A stretch of 23,232 bases of DNA from Pelomyxa schiedti (Eukaryota > Evosea > Pelobiontida > Pelomyxidae). Shown here one piece after another: positions 9,395 to 19,233 of this stretch (positions are counted from its first letter, which is position 1; each line of letters begins with the position of its first letter). Both the position numbers and the translations under genes were made by a program. The stretch lies in NCBI GenBank assembly GCA_020536535.1, contig JAHLWZ010000643.1, positions 996-24,227 of the forward strand. Reading direction: 5' to 3'. The notes below the pieces were generated by a model, which was not told the origin of the DNA, made no database searches, and saw only the letters and a list, made by a program, of their open reading frames with translations.

Positions 9395-10502
9395 TTACGT
9401 TCCACAATTCGGAGAACCTAGTGACATAGTGTTATTATTGAAAAGCGTGAGTGGTTGGACACACCAGTTGAGGAAGTAATTTCTAAAGTCGAAGAACTGG
9501 TGGACATGATTCTCCTTGGTGTACACGAGAATACTGTTGGCCAATGCCAGGTCGTGGTTGATTTGGAGTTGTGGCGGCCGGCCCTTTTCTAAAGCGCGCA
9601 GTGATACAGCGGGTTGTATGGATACAATGCTGGCAAGGGGAATTGCAAACTAAGAGGGAACTGTGAGTAGAGTGAACTCTAACGTATTCTCGCGTACGGC
9701 GAGGGATTCGTCCTGTTTCGATGCAGTGAAGAGAGCCTTTATTTTTCCATCAAACGTGAGGTAGTGCGTCTGTGTAGATTAGTGTTAGTAATATCACCCG
9801 TTTGTCAATAAGTTACCCACGGATATAGAAAGATAGCCCTCAGCGTAGCACGCTCCAGTTGATACGTTGCAATGGAAATCTACAAGATAAGATAAGAAAT
9901 TGCTTGTATATATAGACTTACCCATTATGAGCGCTTCTGTGATAGGGTACCCCAATTTCCGGAAACGGGCAAGTGACGCCTCGTCAGTTTTGGTGACAAT
10001 TTCAGTAGATACTTCGTCATAAGCCTTGTCAATGAAACCTAAGCACAATGTGTTGAGAAATAACTTCCAATTAAGGAAAAGAATACCCTCAACAGTCGAA
10101 GCTCCCTGAATCACACTTGCAGCAAGCGAATTGAAAAAGCCCCCTTTGCTTCCTGTTGACAGTGTGATGTTGAGTTTAGAGAGTAAAAAAAGGAAAAGTA
10201 GCCTACGTTGAGCGGCCTGTTGAGCCTCATACTTGCGTTGCTTTTCAACCGCCTTTTGCCTCCTTGCCAATTCCTTCTCTGCAGGTATGGCGGAGTTTTT
10301 GGTTTGTTCGTTTAGCGAGTTATATGCACCTCGACAACAAACCTCTAGTGATTTCAGCGGGCAAGGGATTGGTTACAGGGGCCAGAGCCGCCGGTGCCGG
10401 TGGCGTGTACGCCGCTGGCACATACACCGCCTTGATACGCCCTCCTGTTGTCGCAGACACACTGCTACTTGTCGTAGATGGTGGAGTTGACACCGCTGCC
10501 AT
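9395..10502 (-). CDS. GRAM-domain-like protein
   Basis: Exons (minus) 10502-10343, 10278-10207, 10152-10087, 10038-9922, 9879-9821, 9769-9698 and 9649-9395 give 266 residues with all phases consistent. The first ~50 residues are Ser/Thr/Ala/Pro-rich and disordered. A short Lys/Gln/Glu coiled coil follows (KELARRQKAVEKQRKYEAQ). About residues 118-230 have the GRAM pattern: FRKLGYP...DFHCNV...GACYAEGYLSIS, a 'YLTFDGK' strand, IPLASIVSIQPAV and a final HQFFDFRNYF. GRAM domains are PH-like modules binding membrane phosphoinositides or sterols, so a peripheral membrane adaptor role is plausible. No catalytic domain is attached. It is convergent with the amidase gene. The extreme C-terminus (after NNNTMSLG) is uncertain because another donor site follows. 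Confidence 0.62.
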
Positions 10503-10672
10503 CGTCACTCTCAACGCGTTGTGGTTATTTTATTATTTATGTTTGTTTGTTTTTTGACACTTAGGCGGTTGATCGTTTCCTAGAGTTCTGAAAAACAAAA
10601 CAACTGTTCTTCGCGAATGACGATGGCAGTAGTTCCCGGTTGTTGGGTTGGTGGGTGAATGAAGGTTTTGTT

Positions 10673-10678
10673 TTTATT
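10673..10678 (-). terminator. Possible AATAAA poly(A) signal for alpha-actinin
   Basis: Minus-strand AATAAA lies 69 bases beyond the alpha-actinin stop codon, in the 244-base gap before the GRAM-like gene start. It is the only AATAAA in that gap on this strand. Confidence 0.4.
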
Positions 10679-10746
10679 AGTTATTGCTGGTCATTGGGGC
10701 ATGTTCGAGTGCCAAGTAAATGTGATGGAAACTGGAAGTGTCTGTT

Positions 10747-13700
10747 TTAGGATGAGCCGTACATTCCATTGACAAAGGACTGGTAGTCATAGAGTCCCTC
10801 AGCGTTTCGCTGCATGTGGGCCAGGGTCCATTCGGCGGTCTTGGGGTCCATGTAGCGCCGTACGATGTCCTCTGATATCCAGCGGTCCTGGTGGCACAGT
10901 GTCTGGAACGCCGAGTTGATTGTTGCCGGGCTGTCCGAGTCCGCTGTCTTCTGGATCATAAAGTCCACAAACTCGTCGAAGTTAACCTGTGGTTTGGTTG
11001 TTAATGGTAAGATTAACTTGGGAGAAACTTGCCTTTCCGGGTGTGGCGTGGGTGATTTGGGCGAGAATTTGTTCTACTTCCGCATCAGCGGCATCGTGTC
11101 CGAGTGAGGCGTAGCAGGCCTGAAAAATACGTGAGAAACGGAAACTGCCGGTAAAGGATTGTTACCTTGAACTCGAATCTCTCCAGGAGGTGGTCCCTAT
11201 CCTTGTCAAAGTAGGTGAACATTTCCTTAAACTCCTCAAGTTGCTCAGGAGGAACTTTGGAGCCCTTGCAGGATTTAGTCAATGAAAACGGAAGCACGAT
11301 GATACCTGTTGATCAGCCTTAAGTTTCTGTAGTGTGACTAATTCCTTGTCCACAACATCCACCAAGCTCTTGTAAGTAGTGTGCAAGGATTCCACCGTTT
11401 CATCGGTATGAGGGTTGTGGACAATTTGTCTTCCAGACATGGTGTCATTGAGAGTTTCAAGATCAGCGAGCATGTGGCATTGGCCAATTCGCGTTTTCTT
11501 GGCTGTAACATCGTTGATCTGAGAGTTGTATTAAGATAAAAGAAATTGATTAAGGTGTGCCTGTACCTGGGCATCGATGTTGTCTCCAGAGGTAGCAGCT
11601 GAGGACTCTGTCTTGATCCACGCTTTGAACTCCTTTACTTTTTCGGCAAATTCCAGACGAAGTCTCTCATCCTCCTGCAAAAAATTAGGTTATACTGTAA
11701 ACAAAACATAATTACCTCCTGCCGTGCAAGCTCCTCTTTGAGGGCGGCATCTCTTTCCACGAAGTCAGCTTGGATCTTTTCCCATCTCGCATGTAAATCA
11801 CTGAACTCCACAATGCTGTAAACATTGGTGACGCCCTCCAGTTTTTTAGCCAGGTGCTTAATGGAAGAAAATTCATTCTCATGGTGTAGCAATTTTTTGT
11901 GAGTGTCGGCGAAAGATTCGATGAGGGAGTGAATTTGTGAAAGAGAAGTGGCTCGGTACGGCTCAGCAAGTGCATCCTGAATGAAAGGAGTGTTAGGTTA
12001 GTTCACAATATTTCCGGGGTTCCCCATACATTGGAGTCTTGGATCATACGAGAAAATTCTCTAGCCTGCTTTGCGTAGTCCTTCCTTCGTTTTTCTAGTT
12101 CCTCCTGTTTTTCCTTCTCTTCAAGAAGCATGTGTTCTCGCTCTGTACACAAGGTTGAACAATAATAAAATAGGAGACGGAAAAACCTTCAGCCAAAGTC
12201 TTCAGCTCACTGAACATGCCGTTGAGTTCTTCAATGGCAGCAAGAATAGTGGACATTCCGCTGTAACCCGATTCTTGGAGCTGCTGTGAAATGGAATTGA
12301 GCTCTGCCATTCTGACAGAGCTTGCTGCAATGTCGTCCTTGGTATCGCTATTCAAGGTGAGCTTTGCGTCAACCTGTCATTGTTTTGATGAGATGAAACT
12401 AACTTGAGAGATTATTCTAACCTCTGGAAGTGTTGAACCACAGTCTCGAGCAGCAACACTTGGCTTTGTGTTTGTTGCCCATTGTTTCAATGTATTGTAC
12501 TTAGTCATGAATCTTAGTACAAGATTTTCAATCGCAACCATTCTAAGTAGGGCAGCTCGGAGAGCTTCATCTCTCTCCGACTAAAGCGACTTAGTAGGTT
12601 TTTCTTTCAAAAGAGGGTCAAACCTCAGATTTCGCCATTCTGTCCCACAAGTCAGAAATATCCTGAGGGTGCAACCCAGGAGGAGGAACAAAAGCAGGCC
12701 TGTTGTTAACACGAAGTTGAGTCTGAAGGGTACTGAACTCTCCCTCCACCTCAAGACGTTCTCCAACCTAATAACATATAGTTGAGTAATATTTAAAATA
12801 AAAAAAGAGAATTAACCTTTGTCGGCTTCACAGTCTTTTTGTATTGCAAAAATTCGTTATAAACCTCTAAATAGAGTCAGAAGAAACATAAGAAAGCTTG
12901 TTGCGTACTCTGAACATCCGCAAGGGAGCCACCAAAATCACGGCCAGCAAGCTCGGTCATGTTGGAGTTTATCCAGTCAACCAGCTTCTGTGCTTTGGCA
13001 ATGTACTCCGTCTTCATTTCATCAAGATGCCTTTTAAAATTAACAAGGGAATAAAGTGAATGGGAGGATACATCTGAAGTCCAACTATCTTGGCAACACG
13101 TCGACCTGCCACATCAGCTTCATTTACTTTGGAAAAGCTTGGAGAAGTCAGTAAATAATACAAGAAGTAGTTGACTCACAAGTGGAAATATTCACTTAGA
13201 TATGTCATCACACTCCTCTCATCAGGCTCGGCAAGCATATCCTCTACATCCAGTAACGCTGGTATTCCTAACTGTTGCTCTGCCACAGTAAACGCAAGAG
13301 TGAGATTTTCCTTTTTGTTGTTCTTGTCCAGAGAATCATAGTTGATCAAGTCGGGGCGGTAACTGTGAATAAGAGCACAGAACCCAAGTCCATTGGTCCA
13401 GCTACCAGTGAAGTTCTGAGAAGATGTCAATATTTTTGTGCACCAACAGAACTCTTACCTCAATGTGAACATCACGATAACCCTTTGTGCGCTTTTTGCA
13501 CCAGAGAAGAAGCCCCTCCTTAGCGGACATTTCTTCAACGGAAATCTAATTAGACTCAGTGTAATGTATAAGTGCAACGATGCACGCACGCCCTTAATCT
13601 GGAAATCGAGAATGATTGCCCACAGCATTCCCAAAATCATTTTAAGGTTTCCGTCAGCCAAGTGGGTTGCGTGCAAGAAGTTTGTCTTGATTTTGGCCTC

Positions 13701-14142
13701 CTCCACCATTTGAAGAGCAAGAGCAATGTTATCCATCTAAGTAATAGCCGGTTATTATATGCTAAAGTGAAACTACATCAGCACACAATCTGTGGTCTGA
13801 TCTTCGGGTTAGCATTGTACTTCTTTGGAATAGGAGTCTGATATAGAGAATTAATCAGTTTCATGAGCATTATGCCGGTCTTGAAGTCGTGTTCCAGGTC
13901 GTGTAGTTGGCACTCTTTCCCATGCACCTTCACTACATAACATCATCAAAACCAATTTTTCAAAAAAACCTCCCAACTATTTACACAAAATAGAAGACGA
14001 CGAGGGACAAAAGGGGGGAAAAAAGAAAAAAAAGAGGGTGTCAGTTACCGATGTGGCTGTTGGCCCACTTTGCGAACGTTTTCTTTTGGATCCTTTCACG
14101 TTCGCCCTGTAGCTCGTCAACTCTGTCAACTCGCGATGCCAT
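10747..14142 (-). CDS. Alpha-actinin
   Basis: Eighteen exons (minus; first 14142-14049, then 13932-13787, 13736-13590, 13545-13459, 13415-13180, 13137-13072, 13030-12909, 12866-12817, 12767-12624, 12580-12422, 12373-12187, 12142-12030, 11976-11716, 11674-11567, 11518-11306, 11264-11166, 11119-11033, last 10986-10747) give 852 residues, close to the 862 of the Dictyostelium protein. It cross-links actin filaments as an antiparallel dimer. CH1 begins [13 protein letters not shown]2 holds [12 protein letters not shown] and [22 protein letters not shown]. Residues ~260-710 form a long helical rod of about four spectrin-like repeats. The first EF-hand loop ([12 protein letters not shown], about 731-742) keeps acidic positions 1, 3, 5 and 12 and should bind calcium. 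The second (around [13 protein letters not shown]) is degenerate. One intron is GC-AG (10987-11032). Confidence 0.95.
10987..11032 (-). other. GC-AG intron in alpha-actinin
   Basis: The junction reads GGAAAG|GCAAGT...CCACAG|GTTAAC on the minus strand. The flanking exons join TPGK to VNFDEF in the expected EF-hand frame. No GT donor nearby gives the correct frame. The AG|GCAAGT context is the standard one for GC donors. Confidence 0.75.
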
Positions 14143-14388
14143 CTCCGCAGATCCCGACACCCTCTTGTGTGTTGTTTTTTGGGTTTTTTTTTCTTGAATT
14201 TTTCCGAAAACGTTCACAACGCCTAGAAACAAAATTTCTCAGACAATGTGATCGACACAGTTGGTTTAAGAGACACCCCTTTTTTTGTTTTTACAAAGTG
14301 GAGGTGATGCAATCCATGCCCCCGGTGGGGAGGTGTTGTTGTTGGATTGGCGTGGGTGTTGGGAGTGGGTTATGGGACACGTGTTTTC

Positions 14389-15184
14389 CTACTCACAACG
14401 CCATAGGCCATAATGTTGGTTGTTGGGTTGGGTAATGTCTGTTGGTGTTAGGCTCAAACCATGACAGTTAAGCAAATGATTTGCAAAGGCAGGTCTCGTC
14501 TTTTTTCGACCTTGTGTTGGTTGAGAAAAAAAAAAGAAAAAAAGAAGATAGAGCACATACCCTGGGAACACAGGTTGCATACAAATGTGGGGCGTGGCTT
14601 TTTAGTTGTTGACTGAAGGGTAATATCAATTTGTGGTGCCGGTCTCTTTGTCTGTACTATCGATTCAGTATTCACTTGGTTCACAATTCCGGCAGTGACT
14701 ACACTGATGTTAGTATCCAGGAGCCACACAGTCAAAAAAAAAAAGGATGGCTGGTCCTACCAAAGCAGTATTCGGTTCTGTACCATTGGCCAATGGCACC
14801 CTCCACATACAACCTGAGAGTATTTGGCCCGCGGGACTTGTCCTTGCCATAATTCCCCAGCCGAATGTGCTGGCACATTACCGGGGGTCCATCGCGCCAC
14901 TGCAGCACTGTCCACCCCGAAGGCCCACATAGATCCCAGAGAGGATTCTGCCAGTCCACAGCAGCGACCGAGTATCCACCCTTTAGTATCACGCATTGGT
15001 CCTGGTATTGAGCTGGCACATGTCCGGGCTCCCAGCACACAAGCACAGCTTCAGTCTTGCTGGGGATGTAGTACCATGTATTCAAGCGATTCAAGGGCTC
15101 GGTCTTGGGCTCTCCGGCAGTGGATAGTTTTCGGAGGGCAGGGTAGTCATCAAAGTGGCGATCACACTGACCCGCTATGGCCAT
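14389..15184 (-). CDS. Unknown Trp-rich protein with C-terminal zinc finger
   Basis: Exons (minus) 15184-14761, 14698-14561 and 14510-14389 give 227 residues. The first exon encodes ~141 residues rich in Trp and Cys, with CGPSGWTVLQW and HIRLGNYGKDKSRGPNTLRL. The Gly-Trp strand followed by a G.d...RL.. strand faintly recalls galactose-binding/DOC-type beta-sandwiches, but this is too weak to assign. The C-terminal part has CNLCSQG...FANHLLNCH, a C-x2-C-x13-H-x4-H zinc-finger pattern that is only completed after the 14511-14560 intron is removed, which supports the splice. A nucleic-acid or protein-binding adaptor is possible. Residues after the finger are low-complexity, and a strong GTGAGTA donor overlaps the stop, so the true C-terminus may differ. 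It lies 247 bases upstream of the alpha-actinin start. Confidence 0.5.
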
Positions 15185-15854
15185 GAAACGAGAGTTGGTG
15201 TTGTTGTTGGCACGCCTGAATGTTGTAGAAAGTTGTTTGACAATTCCAGAGCGCCGATTAGTCTGACTGGATGCAATTGGTGTATCTTGGGTTGTGTTAG
15301 ATGTTGTGAAGGGAAAAAAACAACAATGAAGAATAAGGTGGGGAACACCTTAAAACAAAAACAAAAGAAAATAAGAAAACCAAGAAGGAGAAAAAGAGTT
15401 GGGTTGGTACTTGTCATTGTTGTGGAAGCCTACGCTTGTTTTTCTTTATTTTTTGTGGCGAGTCGGTTTGGTTGGTTGAGGTTTTTTTAAAAAAATGAAG
15501 TTTGTGTTCGCGTCGGGCTTAAAAGCACAAGCGGCGTCGCCATAGCGGACAGCTTCAAAAGGAAATTTTTTTTTTTCATCAACTTTCTTCCTTCGGGGAA
15601 CATTGATCGACACATCACGGAGTAGCAGTTCCCCATCTATTGCTAAGGTGCAGAAAGCTAAATGGCTTTGACAGAATTGCCCTCCCACGTTTAAACGCAT
15701 TGATCTGTGTAACCAACTGGAGGAAAAATAATTTGTTTTGTCGAACATAGTGCACTATTTTGTCTTTTAGCTCTTTCAATAGGAAAAATCTTTTCTTTTG
15801 TCTAGTTGGCTTGGGTACAGTTTGTATGAAACAATGAAAATGACCGAAGAGTAT
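15185..15854. other. No convincing gene
   Basis: Minus-strand 15748-15446 is open for 100 codons. It contains LNVGGQFC and LAIDGELLLRD but has no recognisable domain and no good splice partners. A plus-strand ATG at 15494 gives only MKFVFASGLKAQAASP before a stop. The rest is A-rich and T/G-rich sequence. The region must include the promoter of the zinc-finger gene and the 3' flank of the Ser/Pro-rich gene. Confidence 0.4.
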
Positions 15855-17551
15855 TCAATGAAATACACCTAGGGAGGATGCGGAGAGGTCCCAGAGAGCT
15901 TGCGTGGAATGCGGGCCTCTGTAGAAATGGTATCAGTGCTTGTGGAAGGAGGGTGAAAAGCATGCATACCCAAAGTCGAAGCACTCTTGGAAGAGTGAGG
16001 ATGTACAAGCGATTTGTTGTTGGCCTTGCGGGAGTTGCCGCTGTTGTTGTACTTGGGTATAATTGATTGGTAGAAGCATGGGAGGGGGTATTGGAGATTT
16101 GGGAGGGGCAGGAGACCCGAACACAAACGGTTCAGCAGGCGGTTTTACTTCCTGCTGCGGCTGGTAGACTGGATAGAAAGGAGTTGGAGGTGTGAAGACT
16201 GGTACGCACATGGGAGAAACCGGCGATACTGTGGCAGGAGACACATAGTGGTTAGGTTCAGTTGCTGATGCGGATGTGTTGAAGGAACACAGTTGGGGCA
16301 CCGTGGGTGGAGTCAGAAGACAAGTGTTCAGGATGTTGCACCCGGATGTGACAAGATTGGAAAAAGTACTTGGGCTGGAAGCCGAATTCGGTATGGGCGC
16401 CAGGGCAGGGGGTAAGGCTATAAGATCTTTTGAAGCAAGATAGTCATTGAACTGTGGGACAAGTTCGGTGGGGAGCGTCGTTTGCATCCTCCCTGCGGGA
16501 ATGTGAGTTGCGATATAGACAAGCAAAAAACCTACCAAATGGATATACAGGGGCAGAGGCTTCCATGGCTTGGGAGTTCTGGTATTGAGAGCCTGAAGAG
16601 AAATAAGAGAGTTGATGTGGTGATCTGGGACATTTAGTAGGTACCTGGATTAATGTAGGAAAAGGCCACTTTAGGGGAGTTGTGTTTGAATAACTTGCTC
16701 GTACTTATGTGGGTAGAAGGGCTTGGCGCCCGTTTATGAGGAAGCATAGAAGGGCTGGAAGAGGCTGACTTCGGGGAGAGAGGTATGTGGATGCTAGAAT
16801 GTGAAGGACTGTGCAGCGTAGGGGTAAGGGGAGGAGACGCCAGAGGGGTGCGTTCACCGGGAGTAGTTGGTGGAGAATTGCTGCGAACCATCGCGTGGCA
16901 TTCATTTCCATCTAACTTGTTCTTTCCACACAAAGACGCAAGATCTGACGGGATTACAAGAGGAAAACAAGGATCCTAGTAGGACCATACCATTTACATC
17001 AGCGTTGGCAATTAGCCAAGTGAGAAAGCATATGCCCTGAGGGGTTGGTAGACGAAAAAAACCAAACAAAATCGGATAGCATACAGCAGAAACGAGGGAC
17101 AGAGAAGCTGCTGAAGCTGGGGATGCCCCTGCTTCACCCCCACTTGTCTGCTGGAATTCTTGGTCGTGGTACGAGGTATAGTGTGTGCTTTCTTTGTGCT
17201 TTTTCCCATTCTAGTATGCATATTTTAAGCAAACATAAATTTGTGAATAGAGCATACCATGTCTGTGCAAGGAAAAAAGAAGTCTAGTTGTCCGCAACCA
17301 AAAGAAATGGAACTGTTTCCACCAGCGGAAGATGAATACGAACTTGCTATAGACCCCCGTAAAGTCGCATTTAGTAGGCTCTGTACAAAATTTTCCTGCT
17401 GCTTCTGGAGGTTCTGCTGGTGATACTGATCTTGCAACTGTTGTCGCTGAGATTGTATCTCCTGTTGGTATGATACAACAAGAGGATTTTGGAACGCAGT
17501 CTTCTGTATCTGATGGAACAGCTGGGTGTGTGCCACCAAAACTTCTTCCAT
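15855..17551 (-). CDS. Large disordered Ser/Pro/Gln-rich protein
   Basis: Proposed exons (minus) are 17551-17299, 17262-17258 (5-nt micro-exon), 17210-17085, 17036-16991, 16944-16645, 16592-16536, 16492-15970 and 15918-15855, giving about 457 residues. The N-terminal part is a Gln-rich coiled-coil-like stretch (QSQRQQLQDQYHQQNLQKQQ) with a preceding helix MEEVLVAHTQLFHQIQ. The middle is Ser/Pro-rich with many SP/TP sites (TTPGERTPLASPPLTPT), suggesting a proline-directed kinase target. The C-terminal half is Pro/Gln-rich and ends ALWDLSASSLGVFH. No known domain is recognised. A regulatory or RNA/transcription-associated protein is only a guess. The start is the first ATG of the Gln-rich frame; an upstream exon is possible. 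Exon phases agree throughout, and introns are 36-52 nt. Confidence 0.45.
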
Positions 17552-18035
17552 CCGCGGATATCGATTCACACACACATCTGGTGTTGCCCACACAACAAAT
17601 TCCAAAAGGCACACTATAAACATGGCCAAGGACCAACGGTACCTGGTGACGTTTTAGAGGTAAAAGGAAAAAAAAAAAAAAGAAGAGAAAAAGAAAATCG
17701 AGACGTAAAACTAAAAAAAAGCGAAATGCACACCCTGTTTTCCTTATGAAATGCGAATAGAAGAACACCATTCTCTTTCGATTGCCCACCCCTTTGTGTT
17801 GCTTTTTTCCTTTCTTTGTAGCTGTTTGTCGTCTTTCCGGCACTCGCCCACCGCCACAGTACCGCCTGTTTGTTTTTTTTTTGTGTTAATAAATTTCTGA
17901 GGACGCAACAGGCAAGGCCTACCCATTAGATCTCGTAATCGCATTTTCGACCATTCGCCGAAACCAGATCCCTTCTCTACGGGGAATTAATCTACCAACT
18001 AATTACCGATCCTACAGTGTAGTCATGCCCCTTCT
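17552..18035. other. Unassigned region
   Basis: This contains homopolymer A/T tracts (for example 17671-17690 and 17872-17881) and no exon I can anchor. Plus-strand 17892-18050 is open and reads plausibly protein-like (GKAYPLDLVIAFSTIRRNQI), with a possible acceptor before it, but no partner exon or family was found. The opposite strand is also open here (MRLRDLMGRPCLL). It should hold the promoter of the Ser/Pro-rich gene. Confidence 0.35.
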
Positions 18036-19136
18036 TCAGGGTTGCGAGGTGTTACATTGTTTTACTGTTGGTGAAAAAGGTTTGTGCATGGTTGAGTGGT
18101 TTTTCCTTTGTGGTTGGGTTGGTGTGGGAAGGCAATGCCAATGTGTGGTGGAACTGAGTGTGACAGCTACGAGGACCTCACTTGGCATGGGATCAGAGTC
18201 ACGACACATAAACGTGCAACCACAGTGTTCGTTCTTCATGTCACATAGTTCCAGTGACGTCAGACTACGTTTCGCCTTGCACGTCTTGTTGTTGGCTGTC
18301 ATATGAATGTGCACAACTTGCTCCTGAGAATAGAGATTATTCTGAATGACGTGCAGGTAGACTCCTAGTCTTCCAACTGATTTGCAGGACCTGGCCACAG
18401 AGATGTCGATGTCCATGCCCGGTGTGGAAATGATGTTACTTCCAATTACGAGCCATTTAGTGTGTGCTGCTCTACTCTTTGCAGTGAACGTGGTGGTGAG
18501 GTTTACGTAACGGAAAGCTTTTGCAGTAGAATTGGCAGTGGAATGTATACCTTGTAACATGAATACGTATTCATTCAAACGGTTCTCCAACACATTTAAC
18601 AGGCACCTTTTAAAATCACTTGGGTAAATAAACTGTGTCACAAGTTAGTCCAATTGGACTCACTGAAGTCGGCGAAAAATTGAAACAAACTCTCTGGCTT
18701 GCCGAGTGTCCCATGGAATCGATTGCCTTCAACCCGTTCGGAGAGGGAGAGAGGAGGGGGGAGGGTGTAAGCCTAAACAGCCATTTGGTGAATAAGAAAG
18801 CCTCAAGATGCACACACATCTAGATTTGACTGTACATCGGCTTTCAGTTGCTCAATCCTCGTGTTTACCATCGCCACCATTTCATTCCTTAGTTTGCCCA
18901 ACGATTCACCAATTTGTTCTCACTTGGCCAGCACTCTGAAACATGGTGAATTGCCAATGATGCGCAGCAGCCCACATGCCAAAACGGTAACGTTACCATC
19001 ATTGACGAACAAAAAAAAAAAAAAAACGCAAACCTTCTTCAGCATCATGAACTAGCCCTGCTTCACGGCACGATCCAGACACTCTCCAAGGCCTGCGGGC
19101 ACCCACCCGCGATTCACGCACCAACTGCTCGGGCAT
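18036..19136 (-). CDS. Tentative arrestin-like protein (gene model approximate)
   Basis: The core is an open frame at 18641-18036 on the minus strand. It contains FRYVNLTTTFTAK, then GRLGVYLHVIQNNLYSQEQV and VHIHMTANNKTCKAKRSLTS. The order of a beta-strand 'RYV', a later 'G.L.V.l....Y..ge.v.i...i.N.t' and a following strand resembles the junction of the two beta-sandwich lobes of arrestin-fold proteins, which act as trafficking adaptors. The family call is weak. Upstream pieces that splice in frame include 18801-18657 (an AYTLPPPLSLSERVEG segment), a helical piece around 18887-18836 (NEMVAMVNTRIEQLKAD) and a possible first exon 19136-19034. These need a 10-nt micro-exon and are uncertain. The C-terminus after PMPSE (18177) becomes low-complexity and may instead be intron or 3' UTR. 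It is divergent from the channel gene at 19234. Confidence 0.35.
18986..18997. repeat. 12-bp perfect palindrome ggtaacgttacc
   Basis: The palindrome lies about 240 bases upstream of the channel gene start, in a region that is probably intron or leader of the divergent minus-strand gene. It contains TAACGT on both strands, the same hexamer that clusters at 4657-4866. A protein-binding dyad is possible; chance is not excluded. Confidence 0.35.
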
Positions 19137-19233
19137 TGATCAATATTCTCTGGCGCCCAGTCCCCCTCTCTTCGGCAAACAGAAATCAAAAAGCTAAGAA
19201 CTTTTCCGTTTACGCGCGCCTAACCCCATCGCG

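Noticed and set aside
14824-15186. 120-codon plus-strand frame
   Set aside because: It is antisense to the Trp-rich exon of the zinc-finger gene and has no splice partners.
15446-15748. Possible BTB/KCTD-like start (RLNVGG) on the minus strand
   Set aside because: The RLNVGG match is isolated; the rest of the T1/BTB pattern is missing and no neighbouring exons complete it.
17211-17843. 210-codon minus-strand frame
   Set aside because: It overlaps the Gln-rich exon in another frame, runs through poly-T tracts encoding poly-Phe/Leu, and shows no domain; the Gln-rich frame with consistent splice phases is preferred.
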